Positions 1-8,236 of a stretch of DNA of 18,450 nt are shown here, piece by piece. Each line of letters begins with the position of its first letter. The stretch's first letter is position 1. The DNA comes from Dehalococcoidia bacterium. GTDB taxonomy: Bacteria; Chloroflexota; Dehalococcoidia; SM23-28-2. Made by a program: the position numbers and the translations under genes. The stretch is from positions 1 through 18,450 of the forward strand of contig JALHUG010000321.1 of assembly GCA_022866185.1 (NCBI GenBank). The letters are read 5' to 3'. The notes beneath the pieces are model-generated. The model was not told the DNA's origin. It worked only from the letters and a program-made list of their open reading frames with translations, and did no database searches.

Positions 1-151
1 AGCTCAGGACGAGCGGGGTGGTGCATGCGATAAGGAACCGCTCATGGTGAGCCTGTCGAACCATGAGCGGGAGGGCGTCAGCGGATTCCTCGTCCTTCGA
101 CAGGCTCAGGACGAGCGGGACGATGCGTGGCGCAAGAGTCAGGACGAGCGG
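1..151. repeat. Cluster of TGAGCCTGTCGAA-loop inverted repeats
   Basis: Several copies of a stem-loop repeat with a fixed 13-base core (TGAGCCTGTCGAA or its reverse complement) and variable arms. Positions 38-70 form a 10-bp stem CCGCTCATGG/CCATGAGCGG around the core. Positions 89-115 form a 7-bp stem CTCGTCC/GGACGAG around the same core in the opposite orientation. Bases 1-16 look like the right half of a copy cut by the window edge, and 136-151 (GTCAGGACGAGCGG) is a degenerate right half. Repeats with this core occur in many bacterial genomes. The region lies just downstream of the minus-strand gene ending at 172 and could affect transcript ends, but no T-rich terminator tract is visible. 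Nothing else coding is supported in 1-171. Confidence 0.85.
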
Positions 152-171
152 ATAGCGGGTGGGGCTGATCA

Positions 172-648
172 TCACACCTTAATCCCCAGCACCACCGATG
201 TCTCCCGCTGGCGGGCGGGGATGTCCCAGTACGTCTGCAGGAGGGCGTCGCCATCGGGCAGGAGGCGGAAGCCGTGCTTCTCGTAGAAGCGGATGGCCCA
301 GGTGGCGGCGGCCCAGGTGCCCACCAGCAGGCGCTCGGTCGTCGTCACGCCCACGACCTGCCGCACCAGGGCGCCGCCGACGCCCCGCCGCTGGCGGTCG
401 CTCAGCACGTAGCAATGGCGCATCAAAGTCACATCTCTGATCGGCTCGTAGCCGGCGACGCCGATCAGCCGTCCGTCCTCCTCCCAGCCGTAGAAGGTCA
501 TGCGGCGCATCTCCTGCTCCAGCTCGTCCAGGGGCATGTAGGGCTGGTGGTAGCAGTCGGCGGGGATTGCGCCCTCGTAGGCGGTGGCGGCGTCGTTGAT
601 GACCTCGCACATGCGCCCGAGGTCGGCTTGGTTGCAGGGTCTAATCAC
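172..648 (-). CDS. GNAT-family N-acetyltransferase
   Basis: A 158-residue single-domain protein of the GNAT fold, which transfers an acetyl group from acetyl-CoA to an amine; the substrate cannot be told. Motif A, the CoA pyrophosphate loop, is at residues 85-91 (RQRRGVG, matching the Q/R-x-x-G-x-G/A pattern) after the beta strand RHCYVLS. The C-terminal AIRFYEKHGFRLL (about 118-130) is the usual motif B segment. N-terminal IRPCNQADLGRMCEVIND is the common alpha-1 start of the family. Length is normal for a complete single GNAT domain. The start is a GTG with GGAG about 9 bases upstream, which is a somewhat long spacing. It begins 15 bases after the stop of the LigB-AMMECR1 gene, so the two are probably co-transcribed. 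The function may be small-molecule or protein acetylation. Confidence 0.85.
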   Translation of the reverse strand: MIRPCNQADLGRMCEVINDAATAYEGAIPADCYHQPYMPLDELEQEMRRMTFYGWEEDGRLIGVAGYEPIRDVTLMRHCYVLSDRQRRGVGGALVRQVVGVTTTERLLVGTWAAATWAIRFYEKHGFRLLPDGDALLQTYWDIPARQRETSVVLGIKV

Positions 649-663
649 TGGCGGCGGTCTCCA

Positions 664-2019
664 TCAGGAGTAGCGCCTCACTGTGAAGCGGAAGAGCTCG
701 GGCGACTCTTGGGGGGCGATGCCGGCCTTGGCCTTGACGATCGATAGCTGCTCCTCCACCGTGTTCACCCCCTCGATGTCCGGCAGCAGGAGCCCGCGGC
801 GAAGGCCGAGGCGGACGATGACGCCGTAGCGCTTGGGGTCGAGCTCCTCGGGGCCGGCCACCGGCTCTGCCGGCGAGAGGACGTCCACGCTGTAGGAGAG
901 CTGATCGAGCTCTTCGGGGCCCACGGGCAGAAAGCGGGGGTCGCGCGTCGCCGAGTCGATGGCGTTGTGCACGACCTCCAGGGCCAGGTTCGCTCGGGTT
1001 GCCTCCATGGTGCCGATGCAGCCGCGCAGCTCGCCCCTCTTCTTGATGGAGACGAAGGCCCCTGCCCGTTCGAGCATTTCTCCCGACAGCTCCTCCGGCT
1101 CAATGACGCGGCCTTGGCGGACGAACGTCTCCACCGCCTCCCTGGACAGGTGAGCCAGAGGGTGGCTGCCTGCCTCCGTGCCAGCGCTTGCCGAAGGCTC
1201 TCTGGCCCGTTCGATATCGATGGCTGCCACCAGATAGCCCACGCCGAAGGTCCCCTCGTAAGAGAGGACGCGGGGTCTGGCCGTCAGGCTGTCTAAGGCA
1301 CCCATGAGGAAGCTCAGCGATGACACTGCGTCCTCGGCTGCCTCATGGCGGAAACTGAAATCCATCTCCACCACGGTCCTGACGTCCCACTCTGCGATGG
1401 CTCGCTCGATCATCTCGTCGAACAGGGGGCCCAGGGGGCCGTAGGCCAGGTTGTGGGAGAGGTCGGCGCTGGCAATGATGACCACCCGCCTGTCCAGGCG
1501 CTCGCTCGCTCGGGCGACGGCCTGCCCGAGAGCGAAGTGCTGCTCTGGCGGCAGGTAGGATATGGACAAAAGCACGAGCTTGGCCTCGGCCAGGCCCGGC
1601 CGCAGGTAATAGAGGGGAACGGTGCAGCCCCAGTCCAGCCCGTCGCACCAGCGGCCTGCGGAGTCGCGATAGCACCAGCGCTCGAGGGGCTCCAGGGGCA
1701 GGCCGGCGCGCTCGGCCTCCTCGCGGATGAGAGAGGCCGCCTCCACATCGTTCTCGAAGGCGAATGTCACCTGGGGCGCGTCCCAGGCATCGAGGCTGCC
1801 GTCGGCGCGAGGGCCGACCAGGATGGCGAAGGCGTCGCGCTTGGCCGGCCCATGGGGGCTGATGAGGATGGCCGTCTCCGGCTGGTGCTGGGCCATCTCC
1901 TGCGCCACCTGCCCCAGGGCGTCTATCGTCTTCTGGGTCTCCCTCTCGCGGCCCTGCCCGATCTCGTGGACGATGATCGGCGGATGAGGCGAGACGCAGG
2001 CGAATACTATCGATGCCAT
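664..2019 (-). CDS. LigB-like (Memo-related) dioxygenase domain fused to AMMECR1 domain
   Basis: A 451-residue two-domain protein. Residues 1 to about 265 resemble the class III extradiol dioxygenase B-subunit/Memo fold: the strand VFACVSPHPP (His12), ILISPHGP (His56) and ASADLSHNL carry the histidines this fold uses around a metal site. Residues from about 290 to 451 are an AMMECR1 domain, recognised by FVSIKKRGELRGCIGT (LRGCIG at 331-336) and by the VDVLSPAEP and GLLLPDIEG segments. AMMECR1 and Memo homologues are often encoded with a radical SAM protein (the AmmeMemoRadiSam set); that third gene is not in this window. The chemistry of the set is not firmly established, so enzyme activity is not claimed. 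The ATG start has AAGGA 6 bases upstream. The gene follows selA after 154 bases containing two palindromes and precedes the GNAT gene by 15 bases. Confidence 0.85.
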   Translation of the reverse strand: MASIVFACVSPHPPIIVHEIGQGRERETQKTIDALGQVAQEMAQHQPETAILISPHGPAKRDAFAILVGPRADGSLDAWDAPQVTFAFENDVEAASLIREEAERAGLPLEPLERWCYRDSAGRWCDGLDWGCTVPLYYLRPGLAEAKLVLLSISYLPPEQHFALGQAVARASERLDRRVVIIASADLSHNLAYGPLGPLFDEMIERAIAEWDVRTVVEMDFSFRHEAAEDAVSSLSFLMGALDSLTARPRVLSYEGTFGVGYLVAAIDIERAREPSASAGTEAGSHPLAHLSREAVETFVRQGRVIEPEELSGEMLERAGAFVSIKKRGELRGCIGTMEATRANLALEVVHNAIDSATRDPRFLPVGPEELDQLSYSVDVLSPAEPVAGPEELDPKRYGVIVRLGLRRGLLLPDIEGVNTVEEQLSIVKAKAGIAPQESPELFRFTVRRYS

Positions 2020-2173
2020 GGCTGTTCCTTGCCCTCATTATATCCTTCGTGCGTGAGGGGCTAAAGCCCCCGTCCAGCCCGGCAGTCGCTAGCCTGGCTA
2101 GCAACGCGGCATGATTCCTGACTCGGATGAAGGAAACGCAGCTAGAGAGGGGTCATGGCAAGCAGGGGAGCGC
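2020..2173. repeat. Intergenic palindromes between the LigB-AMMECR1 gene and selA
   Basis: This 154-base gap holds two short perfect inverted repeats. GGGGCTAAAGCCCC at 2057-2070 has a 6-bp stem and an AA loop. GCTAGCCTGGCTAGC at 2088-2102 has a 7-bp stem. The design (short perfect stem, tiny A-rich loop) matches the palindromes at 6341-6544 and 17979-18029, though the stem sequences differ. There is no U-run to make either a standard intrinsic terminator. No gene is visible here. Confidence 0.6.
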
Positions 2174-3541
2174 CTAGCGCCCCAGCGCGGCCGCCACGGC
2201 CTCCACCAGGAGCGAGTCGTCCTCGGGGGCCACGGTGCGAGGGTCGAGGAGGAGCTGGTCGTGCTCGATGCGGCCGATCACCGGCGGCTGGCCCAGGCGC
2301 AGGCGCTGGGCGAGCTCTGTCACGCTTCTGCCGTCGTGGGCCGGGATGGCTATGACCCTGGTGGACAGCTCCTCCTCCGGCAGGCTACCGCCGCCGATCA
2401 TCGAGCGCCCGTGCACGATGCGAGCGGGCGGCCCGATGGCGCGCGCCCAGCGGCGGGCCCTTCTTTCGATTGTCGCCAGGGGCATGGCGATCATCCGCCA
2501 GACGGGGATCTTCTCCAGCGCCTCATCCCGCACGTAATGGATGGCGGTGGCGGCTAGGGCGGCGACGCTGGCCTTGTCCAGGCGCAGCGCCCGCGCCAGC
2601 GGATGGCGGCGCAGGCGAGCCACGAGCTCCTCGCGCCCGACGATGATGCCCGCCTGGGGGCCGCCCAGGAGCTTGTCGCCGGAGAACAGGGTCAGGTCGG
2701 CCCCGGCGGCGACGCTCTCCTGGACTGTAGGCTCGGCGGCTAGGCCGAACTGGCTGGTATCGATCAGACAACCGCTGCCCAGGTCGTCCAGGAGCAAGAG
2801 GCTGTGCTCGTGGGCCAGCCGCACTAGGTCTTCAAGGGAAGGTGATTCTACAAAGCCGATGATGCGGAAGTTGCTGGCGTGCACCCGCATGAGAGCGGCC
2901 GTGTCGCTGGTGATGGCTTGCTGATAGTCGCTGAGGTAGGTGCGATTGGTGGTGCCCACCTCCACCAGGCGCGCGCCGCTCTGGTGCATCACCTCGGGGA
3001 TGCGGAAGCCGCCGCCGATCTCCACCGCCTGGCTGCGGGAGATGATCACCTCTCGCTCCTTGGCCAGGGCGGTGAGGGCTAGGAGGACAGAGCCAGCGTT
3101 GTTGTTGACCGCCAGCGCCGCCTGGGCGCCGCTGATCTGGCATAGGAGAGTCTCCAGGTGCACCTGGCGATCGCCTCGTTCGCCCTCCGTCAGGTCGAAC
3201 TCCAGGCTGCTATAGCCGCGCGATACCGCGTCCATGGCCGCCATGGCCTCCCGCGAGAGGGGGGCCCGTCCCAGGTTGGTATGGATAATGACGCCGCTGG
3301 CGTTGATCACCGGTCGCAGGGTGGGCTGGAGGAGGAGCTCGGCCCGGGCCAGCACCGACTCCACCAGCGTCTCGGTTGGCGGGCACTCATGGCCGGCGGC
3401 GATGGCCCGCCGCGCCTCTTGAAGCTGCTGGCGGACAAGCTCGGCCACGCTGTCGCTGGCCATCTGCGACAGGAGGGGACGGATGCGCCGATGTACTAGG
3501 ACGCGGCTCACGCTGGGCAGATTGCGGAAGGGACTGGTCAC
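2174..3541 (-). CDS. selA: L-seryl-tRNA(Sec) selenium transferase
   Basis: A pyridoxal-phosphate enzyme that converts seryl-tRNA(Sec) to selenocysteinyl-tRNA(Sec) using selenophosphate, needed for selenoprotein synthesis. The N-terminal segment RNLPSVSRVL is the family's tRNA-binding start. RPVINASGVIIHTNLGRAPLS is the hallmark start of the aminotransferase-like core, and LFSGDKLLGGPQAG carries the PLP lysine (Lys290 with the start used here). The predicted 455 residues match the usual full length. I place the start at a GTG (3539-3541) preceded by GAGG at 5 bases; a TTG five codons upstream has no such site. A TAGAAT -10-like box lies on the minus strand at 3575-3580 with a poor -35. No selB, selC or selD is in the window, so the rest of the selenocysteine machinery must be elsewhere. 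Confidence 0.95.
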   Translation of the reverse strand: MTSPFRNLPSVSRVLVHRRIRPLLSQMASDSVAELVRQQLQEARRAIAAGHECPPTETLVESVLARAELLLQPTLRPVINASGVIIHTNLGRAPLSREAMAAMDAVSRGYSSLEFDLTEGERGDRQVHLETLLCQISGAQAALAVNNNAGSVLLALTALAKEREVIISRSQAVEIGGGFRIPEVMHQSGARLVEVGTTNRTYLSDYQQAITSDTAALMRVHASNFRIIGFVESPSLEDLVRLAHEHSLLLLDDLGSGCLIDTSQFGLAAEPTVQESVAAGADLTLFSGDKLLGGPQAGIIVGREELVARLRRHPLARALRLDKASVAALAATAIHYVRDEALEKIPVWRMIAMPLATIERRARRWARAIGPPARIVHGRSMIGGGSLPEEELSTRVIAIPAHDGRSVTELAQRLRLGQPPVIGRIEHDQLLLDPRTVAPEDDSLLVEAVAAALGR

Positions 3542-3599
3542 GCCAACCTCGAACAAAATCCGTAGAGTGCTCCTATTCTACCATATCGGGCGCTTTCCC

Positions 3600-3628
3600 T
3601 TGACCGTCATATGCCTCTCCCATATTAT
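3600..3628 (+). promoter_or_regulatory. Sigma70-type promoter of the aminotransferase-serA unit
   Basis: TTGACC at 3600-3605 and TATTAT at 3623-3628 are separated by 17 bases, each one mismatch from consensus. Transcription would begin near 3635, before the GGAG ribosome site at 3647-3650 and the ATG at 3658. This also rules out an in-frame TTG at 3631 as the start. It sits in the divergent gap with selA. Confidence 0.75.
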
Positions 3629-3657
3629 GGTTGCAAGACTGGCTTTGGAGGTCTCTG

Positions 3658-4746
3658 ATGAATTTGCGCATTCCTGGTCCTACGCCTGTTCCGCCCAGGG
3701 TGCTTGAGGCGAGCGCTCGCCCCATGATTAACCATCGCGGGCGGGAGTTCGTGAGCATCCTCGAACGGGTGACTAAGCGTCTCAAGGAATTCTTCCTCAC
3801 CCAGAACGACCTGTTCATTCTCACCACCTCCGGGACCGGCGCCATGGAGACAACGGTGGTCAATACCCTTTCGCCTGGCGACCGCGTGCTGGTGATCTCC
3901 ATCGGGGCTTTCGGCGATCGCTTCGCCAACATTGCCGAGGCCTACGGCGCTGTGGTGAGCCGTCTCGATTACGAGTGGGGCAAGGCCGCCGACCCCGAGG
4001 ATGTGCGGCGCGCCCTGGCTGCCGATCCCGCCATCAAGGCAGTGTTGGTGACCCACAACGAGACCTCCACCGGCGTCACCAACCCGCTGGAGGACATCGC
4101 CAAGGTGGTGCGTGAGTTCGACAAGCTCCTGCTGGTGGATGCCGTGAGCAGCCTGAGCGCCATTCCGGTCCGCACCGACGATTGGGGGCTGGACTTCGTC
4201 GCTACCGGCTCCCAGAAGGGCTGGATGGTGCCGCCGGCCCTGGCCATGGTCTCGGTGAGCCCCCGTGCCTGGGAGGCCCACGCTCAGGCCAAGATGCCCC
4301 GCTACTACTTCGACATCACCGCCGCCAAGAACTATCTTGAGCGTGGCCAGACGCCCTGGACCCCTGCTGTCTCCGTCTTCTTCGGCCTCGATTTGGCTCT
4401 GGAGATGATGGCACAGGAGGGCCTGGAGAACATCTTCGCTCGCCATCGGCGCCTAGGCCAGTTCACGCGCGATGGTGTGAAGGCGCTAGGGCTGCAGCTA
4501 TTCGCCGACGAGCGCTTTGCCTCCGATACGGTGACGGCCGTCAAGGTGCCCGAGGGCGTGGACGGCAAGGCCCTTAATCGGCTCTGCGAGGACGAGTACG
4601 ACCTGATAATCGCCGGCGGTCAGGCCAAACTTGCCGGCAAGATCTTCCGCATCGGCCACCTGGGCTTTGTGTCAGAGGAGGACGTGAAAGCGGCTCTGGA
4701 CGTGCTGGCCAAGGCCCTGCCGCGGGTGGGATTCTCCGCACGGTGA
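3658..4746 (+). CDS. Class V pyridoxal-phosphate aminotransferase (probable phosphoserine aminotransferase role)
   Basis: A 362-residue fold-type I, class V aminotransferase of the alanine-glyoxylate/serine-glyoxylate aminotransferase type. The N-terminal RIPGPTPVPPRVL, the NETSTG loop at 134-139, the PLP aspartate in LLVDAVSS (Asp161) and the PLP lysine in TGSQKGW (Lys187) are all present. The start ATG has GGAG 7 bases upstream and a promoter at the right distance. serA begins 4 bases after its stop, so the two form an operon. In lineages lacking a classical SerC, aminotransferases of this class paired with serA are thought to make phosphoserine from 3-phosphohydroxypyruvate with glutamate. 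That role is inferred from context; alanine- or serine-glyoxylate transamination remains possible. Confidence 0.9.
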   Translation: MNLRIPGPTPVPPRVLEASARPMINHRGREFVSILERVTKRLKEFFLTQNDLFILTTSGTGAMETTVVNTLSPGDRVLVISIGAFGDRFANIAEAYGAVVSRLDYEWGKAADPEDVRRALAADPAIKAVLVTHNETSTGVTNPLEDIAKVVREFDKLLLVDAVSSLSAIPVRTDDWGLDFVATGSQKGWMVPPALAMVSVSPRAWEAHAQAKMPRYYFDITAAKNYLERGQTPWTPAVSVFFGLDLALEMMAQEGLENIFARHRRLGQFTRDGVKALGLQLFADERFASDTVTAVKVPEGVDGKALNRLCEDEYDLIIAGGQAKLAGKIFRIGHLGFVSEEDVKAALDVLAKALPRVGFSAR

Positions 4747-4750
4747 GAGC

Positions 4751-6337
4751 TTGATAGCCGCGAAGGTTCTGGTCTGTGACCCGATAGCCGAGGATGGCGT
4801 CAAGGCTCTGAAGGAGTGCGGCGCCCAGGTAGACGTGCGCTTGGGCATGTCGCCCGAGGAGCTGCTCTCTGTCATCGGCGAGTACGATGCCGTCGTCGTC
4901 CGTAGCGAGACGAAGATAACGGCCGAGGCTATCGCAGCGGCCAAGAGGCTTCAGATCATCGGACGGGCCGGCATCGGCGTGGACAACATCGCCGTGGACG
5001 CTGCCACTCAGCGGGGCATTGTGGTAGTCAACGCCCCCACCGGCAACATCATTTCGGCCGTCGAGCATACCATCGCCCTCATGCTGGCCCTGGCCCGCAA
5101 CATTCCCCAGGCCAACGCTTCTCTCAGGAGCGGCAAGTGGGAACGCGGGCGCTTCATGGGGGTAGAGCTGCGGGGCAAGACCCTGGGCATCATTGGTCTG
5201 GGCCAGGTGGGCTCGGAGGTAGCGCGGCGGGCGCGGGGACTGGAGATGCAGGTCGTGGGCCATGACCCCTTCCTGCCGGAAGAGCGGGCCCGTGCTCTGG
5301 GAGTGAAGATAATCCCTCTGGAGGATCTGCTTCGCCAATCAGACTTCATTAGCGTCCACACAACCCTCACCGAGGGGACGCGCGGCCTCATCGGTGCCGA
5401 ACAGTTGGCCATGATGAAGCCCACCGCCCGCGTCATTAACACCGCCCGTGGCGGCATCATCGATGAGGAGGCCCTCTATCAGGCGGTTGAAGAGGGCCGC
5501 ATCGCTGGCGCCGCCGTCGATGTCTTCAGCCGAGAGCCAGCGGTGGGCAACAAGCTGACGGAGAGCGATCGCATCGTGGTGACCCCTCACCTGGGTGCCT
5601 CTACCGCCGAGGCCCAGGAGCGGGTGGCTGTGGATGTGGCAGAGGAGATCGTCGCCCACCTGAAGGGCGAGCCCGTTCGCTACGCTGTCAATGCCCCCTT
5701 CATCCCGCCGGAGACCCTCTCCTTCCTGGCGCCATACATGGACGTGGCGCTGAAGGCAGGGCTGGTCGCCCAGCAGTTGTGCGAGGGGCAGTTGAAGGAT
5801 GTTCAGATAGAGTACGCGGGTGAGATCAGCCAGCACGATGTGACCCCCTTGAAGGCGGCGGTCATACGAGGGCTGCTGTTGTCCATCAGCGAGGAGCCAG
5901 TGAATATCGTCAACGCCGAGCTGGTCGCCCAGCGGCGGGGCCTGCGCATCGTCGAGCACAAGGGCCCCTCACACGATATCTACAGCAACCTGGTGGGCGC
6001 GCGGCTGACTACCAGCGCTGGCGAGACTACCGTCTCGGCCACCCTGGCCCATGATGGCCCCCATGTCGTCCTGGTGAATGACTACTGGGTGGACATCCCG
6101 CCCAGCGAGGGCTATCTGCTGGTCTGCGAGAACCAGGACCGGCCGGGGATGATCGGCGCTATCGGTACGCTACTGGGCGACTTCAAAATCAACGTCAGCT
6201 TCATGAACGTGGGCCGCCAGGAGCGTCGCGTCTCCGCCCTCATGGTGCTCGCCCTGGACGAGGCGCTTACCAGCGAGCAGCTCAAGAAGGTCAAGGAGAT
6301 CCCGGGTATCGCCTCGGCGCGCCTGGTGCGGCTATAG
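4751..6337 (+). CDS. serA: D-3-phosphoglycerate dehydrogenase (long form with ACT domain)
   Basis: Catalyses the NAD-dependent oxidation of 3-phosphoglycerate to 3-phosphohydroxypyruvate, the first step of serine synthesis. The 528 residues hold the split substrate domain and Rossmann domain (GLGQVG at 149-154), an intervening ASB domain (about 320-440) and a C-terminal ACT domain (from about 455, VCENQDRPGMIGAIGTLL) that in this family senses serine. The catalytic triad expected for the family is present: Arg233 in NTARGG, Glu262 in FSREP and His280 in VTPHLGAST. The long type I architecture is complete. The start is a TTG 4 bases after the upstream stop, with GGTGAG as a possible ribosome site overlapping that stop, which suggests translational coupling. 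The gene ends in a palindrome-rich region facing the DUF1015 gene. Confidence 0.96.
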   Translation: MIAAKVLVCDPIAEDGVKALKECGAQVDVRLGMSPEELLSVIGEYDAVVVRSETKITAEAIAAAKRLQIIGRAGIGVDNIAVDAATQRGIVVVNAPTGNIISAVEHTIALMLALARNIPQANASLRSGKWERGRFMGVELRGKTLGIIGLGQVGSEVARRARGLEMQVVGHDPFLPEERARALGVKIIPLEDLLRQSDFISVHTTLTEGTRGLIGAEQLAMMKPTARVINTARGGIIDEEALYQAVEEGRIAGAAVDVFSREPAVGNKLTESDRIVVTPHLGASTAEAQERVAVDVAEEIVAHLKGEPVRYAVNAPFIPPETLSFLAPYMDVALKAGLVAQQLCEGQLKDVQIEYAGEISQHDVTPLKAAVIRGLLLSISEEPVNIVNAELVAQRRGLRIVEHKGPSHDIYSNLVGARLTTSAGETTVSATLAHDGPHVVLVNDYWVDIPPSEGYLLVCENQDRPGMIGAIGTLLGDFKINVSFMNVGRQERRVSALMVLALDEALTSEQLKKVKEIPGIASARLVRL

Positions 6338-6340
6338 CTA

Positions 6341-6496
6341 GAAGCGGCTTCAAGATTCTCTCCACACCGCCCCGTAAACGGGGCGGCATCAATGCCCCAG
6401 CCTTATGGCATCCAACAGAATAACTTAGCTAGACCACACTAGCTAAAGACCATAAGGTCTGTAGCTACGAAATGAAGAGGGGCCCGGGTCGTAGCT
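6341..6496. repeat. Run of consecutive palindromes between convergent genes
   Basis: Between serA and the DUF1015 gene lies a nearly continuous series of stem-loops. They are GAAGCGGCTTC (6341-6351); CCGCCCCGTAAACGGGGCGG (6367-6386, 9-bp stem, AA loop); ATGCC/GGCAT arms (6392-6411); TTAGCTAG/CTAGCTAA (6425-6446, 8-bp stem, 6-base loop); AGACCATAAGGTCT (6447-6460); and AGCTACGA/TCGTAGCT (6463-6496, 8-bp stem). Segment 6349-6404 is repeated in inverted orientation at 11381-11436 (53 of 56 positions identical by manual alignment), and 6392-6409 is repeated exactly, inverted, at 18052-18069. The region may end transcription from both sides, but no U-tract follows any stem. Confidence 0.85.
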
Positions 6497-6544
6497 GCAG
6501 GGCTTCTCCGCCGAAGGCGGATGCGCCCCTGGCGCAAGCCCTGC
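6497..6544. repeat. Three-stem palindromic element, copy 1
   Basis: An outer 9-bp stem, GCAGGGCTT (6497-6505) with AAGCCCTGC (6536-6544), encloses two 6-bp hairpins: TCCGCC-GAA-GGCGGA (6507-6521) and TGCGCC-CCT-GGCGCA (6522-6536; the last A is shared with the outer stem on paper). The layout matches the elements at 11341-11390 and 18088-18137. The inner hairpin sequence is largely shared with them, but the outer stem sequence is different and still paired. The rest of the gap, 6545-6609, shows no recognisable feature. Confidence 0.8.
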
Positions 6545-6609
6545 CTCGTGTCGAGTTGTTTGACCAATGGCCATCAGGCGGGGGTGCCAAGCTGCTTTTG
6601 AAACTGCCT

Positions 6610-7926
<1,317 letters not shown>

Positions 7927-7942
7927 GGAACCTCCTGCGTGG

Positions 7943-7972
7943 ATGATAGCCTAATCCCTGGCCTTCAGTAAA
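7943..7972 (-). promoter_or_regulatory. Weak promoter candidate for the DUF1015 gene
   Basis: On the minus strand, TTTACT (7967-7972) and TATCAT (7943-7948) are 18 bases apart. The -10 is good and the -35 matches 4 of 6. The leader to the TTG start would be short (about 10 bases from an expected start point). The IS remnant begins 10 bases upstream of the -35. Confidence 0.35.
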
Positions 7973-7981
7973 GGACTTGTG

Positions 7982-8135
7982 GTGTTTCAAGAGATGTGAG
8001 ACAGACAGGTCTGCAAGCCTACCTGCGGTTCTACAACGCCAAACACCTGCACTCCGCTCTGGGCTTTAGTACGCCCTTGTTGTATGCTGTGAGCCGCCTA
8101 CCCCGGGCACAGATCTCTCACATCTCTTGAAACAC
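7982..8135 (+). mobile_element. Internally deleted IS element with perfect 19-bp terminal inverted repeats
   Basis: GTGTTTCAAGAGATGTGAG at 7982-8000 is the exact reverse complement of 8117-8135. Between them lie about 10 bases of left-end sequence joined directly to the last 39 codons of a transposase. The 154-base element therefore keeps both ends but has lost nearly all of the transposase gene, as in a MITE-like derivative. The ends resemble the end of the element at 18203-18220 (GGTTTCAGGAGATGTGG). No target-site duplication is evident in the bases next to the ends. It could be moved in trans by a related full copy if the ends are still recognised. Confidence 0.85.
8011..8130 (+). pseudogene. 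C-terminal fragment of an integrase-fold (IS481/IS3-like) transposase
   Basis: The reading frame encodes LQAYLRFYNAKHLHSALGF and continues to a stop, 39 codons in all. It corresponds to the extreme C-terminus of DDE integrase-type transposases (the RFYN-x-K-x-x-HSALG block). It matches the fragment at 18207-18450 at 28 of 39 positions, so it comes from a related but distinct element. The stop codon lies inside the terminal inverted repeat, as it does in the copy at 18207. The catalytic DDE residues are absent, so it cannot be functional. Confidence 0.85.
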
Positions 8136-8236
8136 TACCCCCGCCTGACAAGCTGGCGCCCTCAAGAATCGCCAGCCGAGCCCATCGCCACTAGGAGCCA
8201 GATGACGGTGCTAGCTGGGAGCAGGGCAGGGCAGCA

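Noticed and set aside
44..286. Small plus-strand open frame at the left edge
   Set aside because: It consists of the repeat cluster read through plus antisense GNAT sequence.
3631..3657. TTG start nine codons upstream for the class V aminotransferase
   Set aside because: It lies just behind the -10 box, with no ribosome site. The ATG at 3658 has GGAG at proper spacing and begins at the conserved RIPGPTP segment.
6367..6386. Intrinsic terminator for serA
   Set aside because: The stem is strong but is followed by GCATCAATG rather than a T-run, and the same unit is found upstream of the thiolase gene, so it is better described as a repeat. A termination effect is not excluded.
6497..6544. tRNA or selC-like cloverleaf
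   Set aside because: The three-stem fold is only 48 bases, and there is no T-loop consensus, anticodon arm of normal size or acceptor with CCA.
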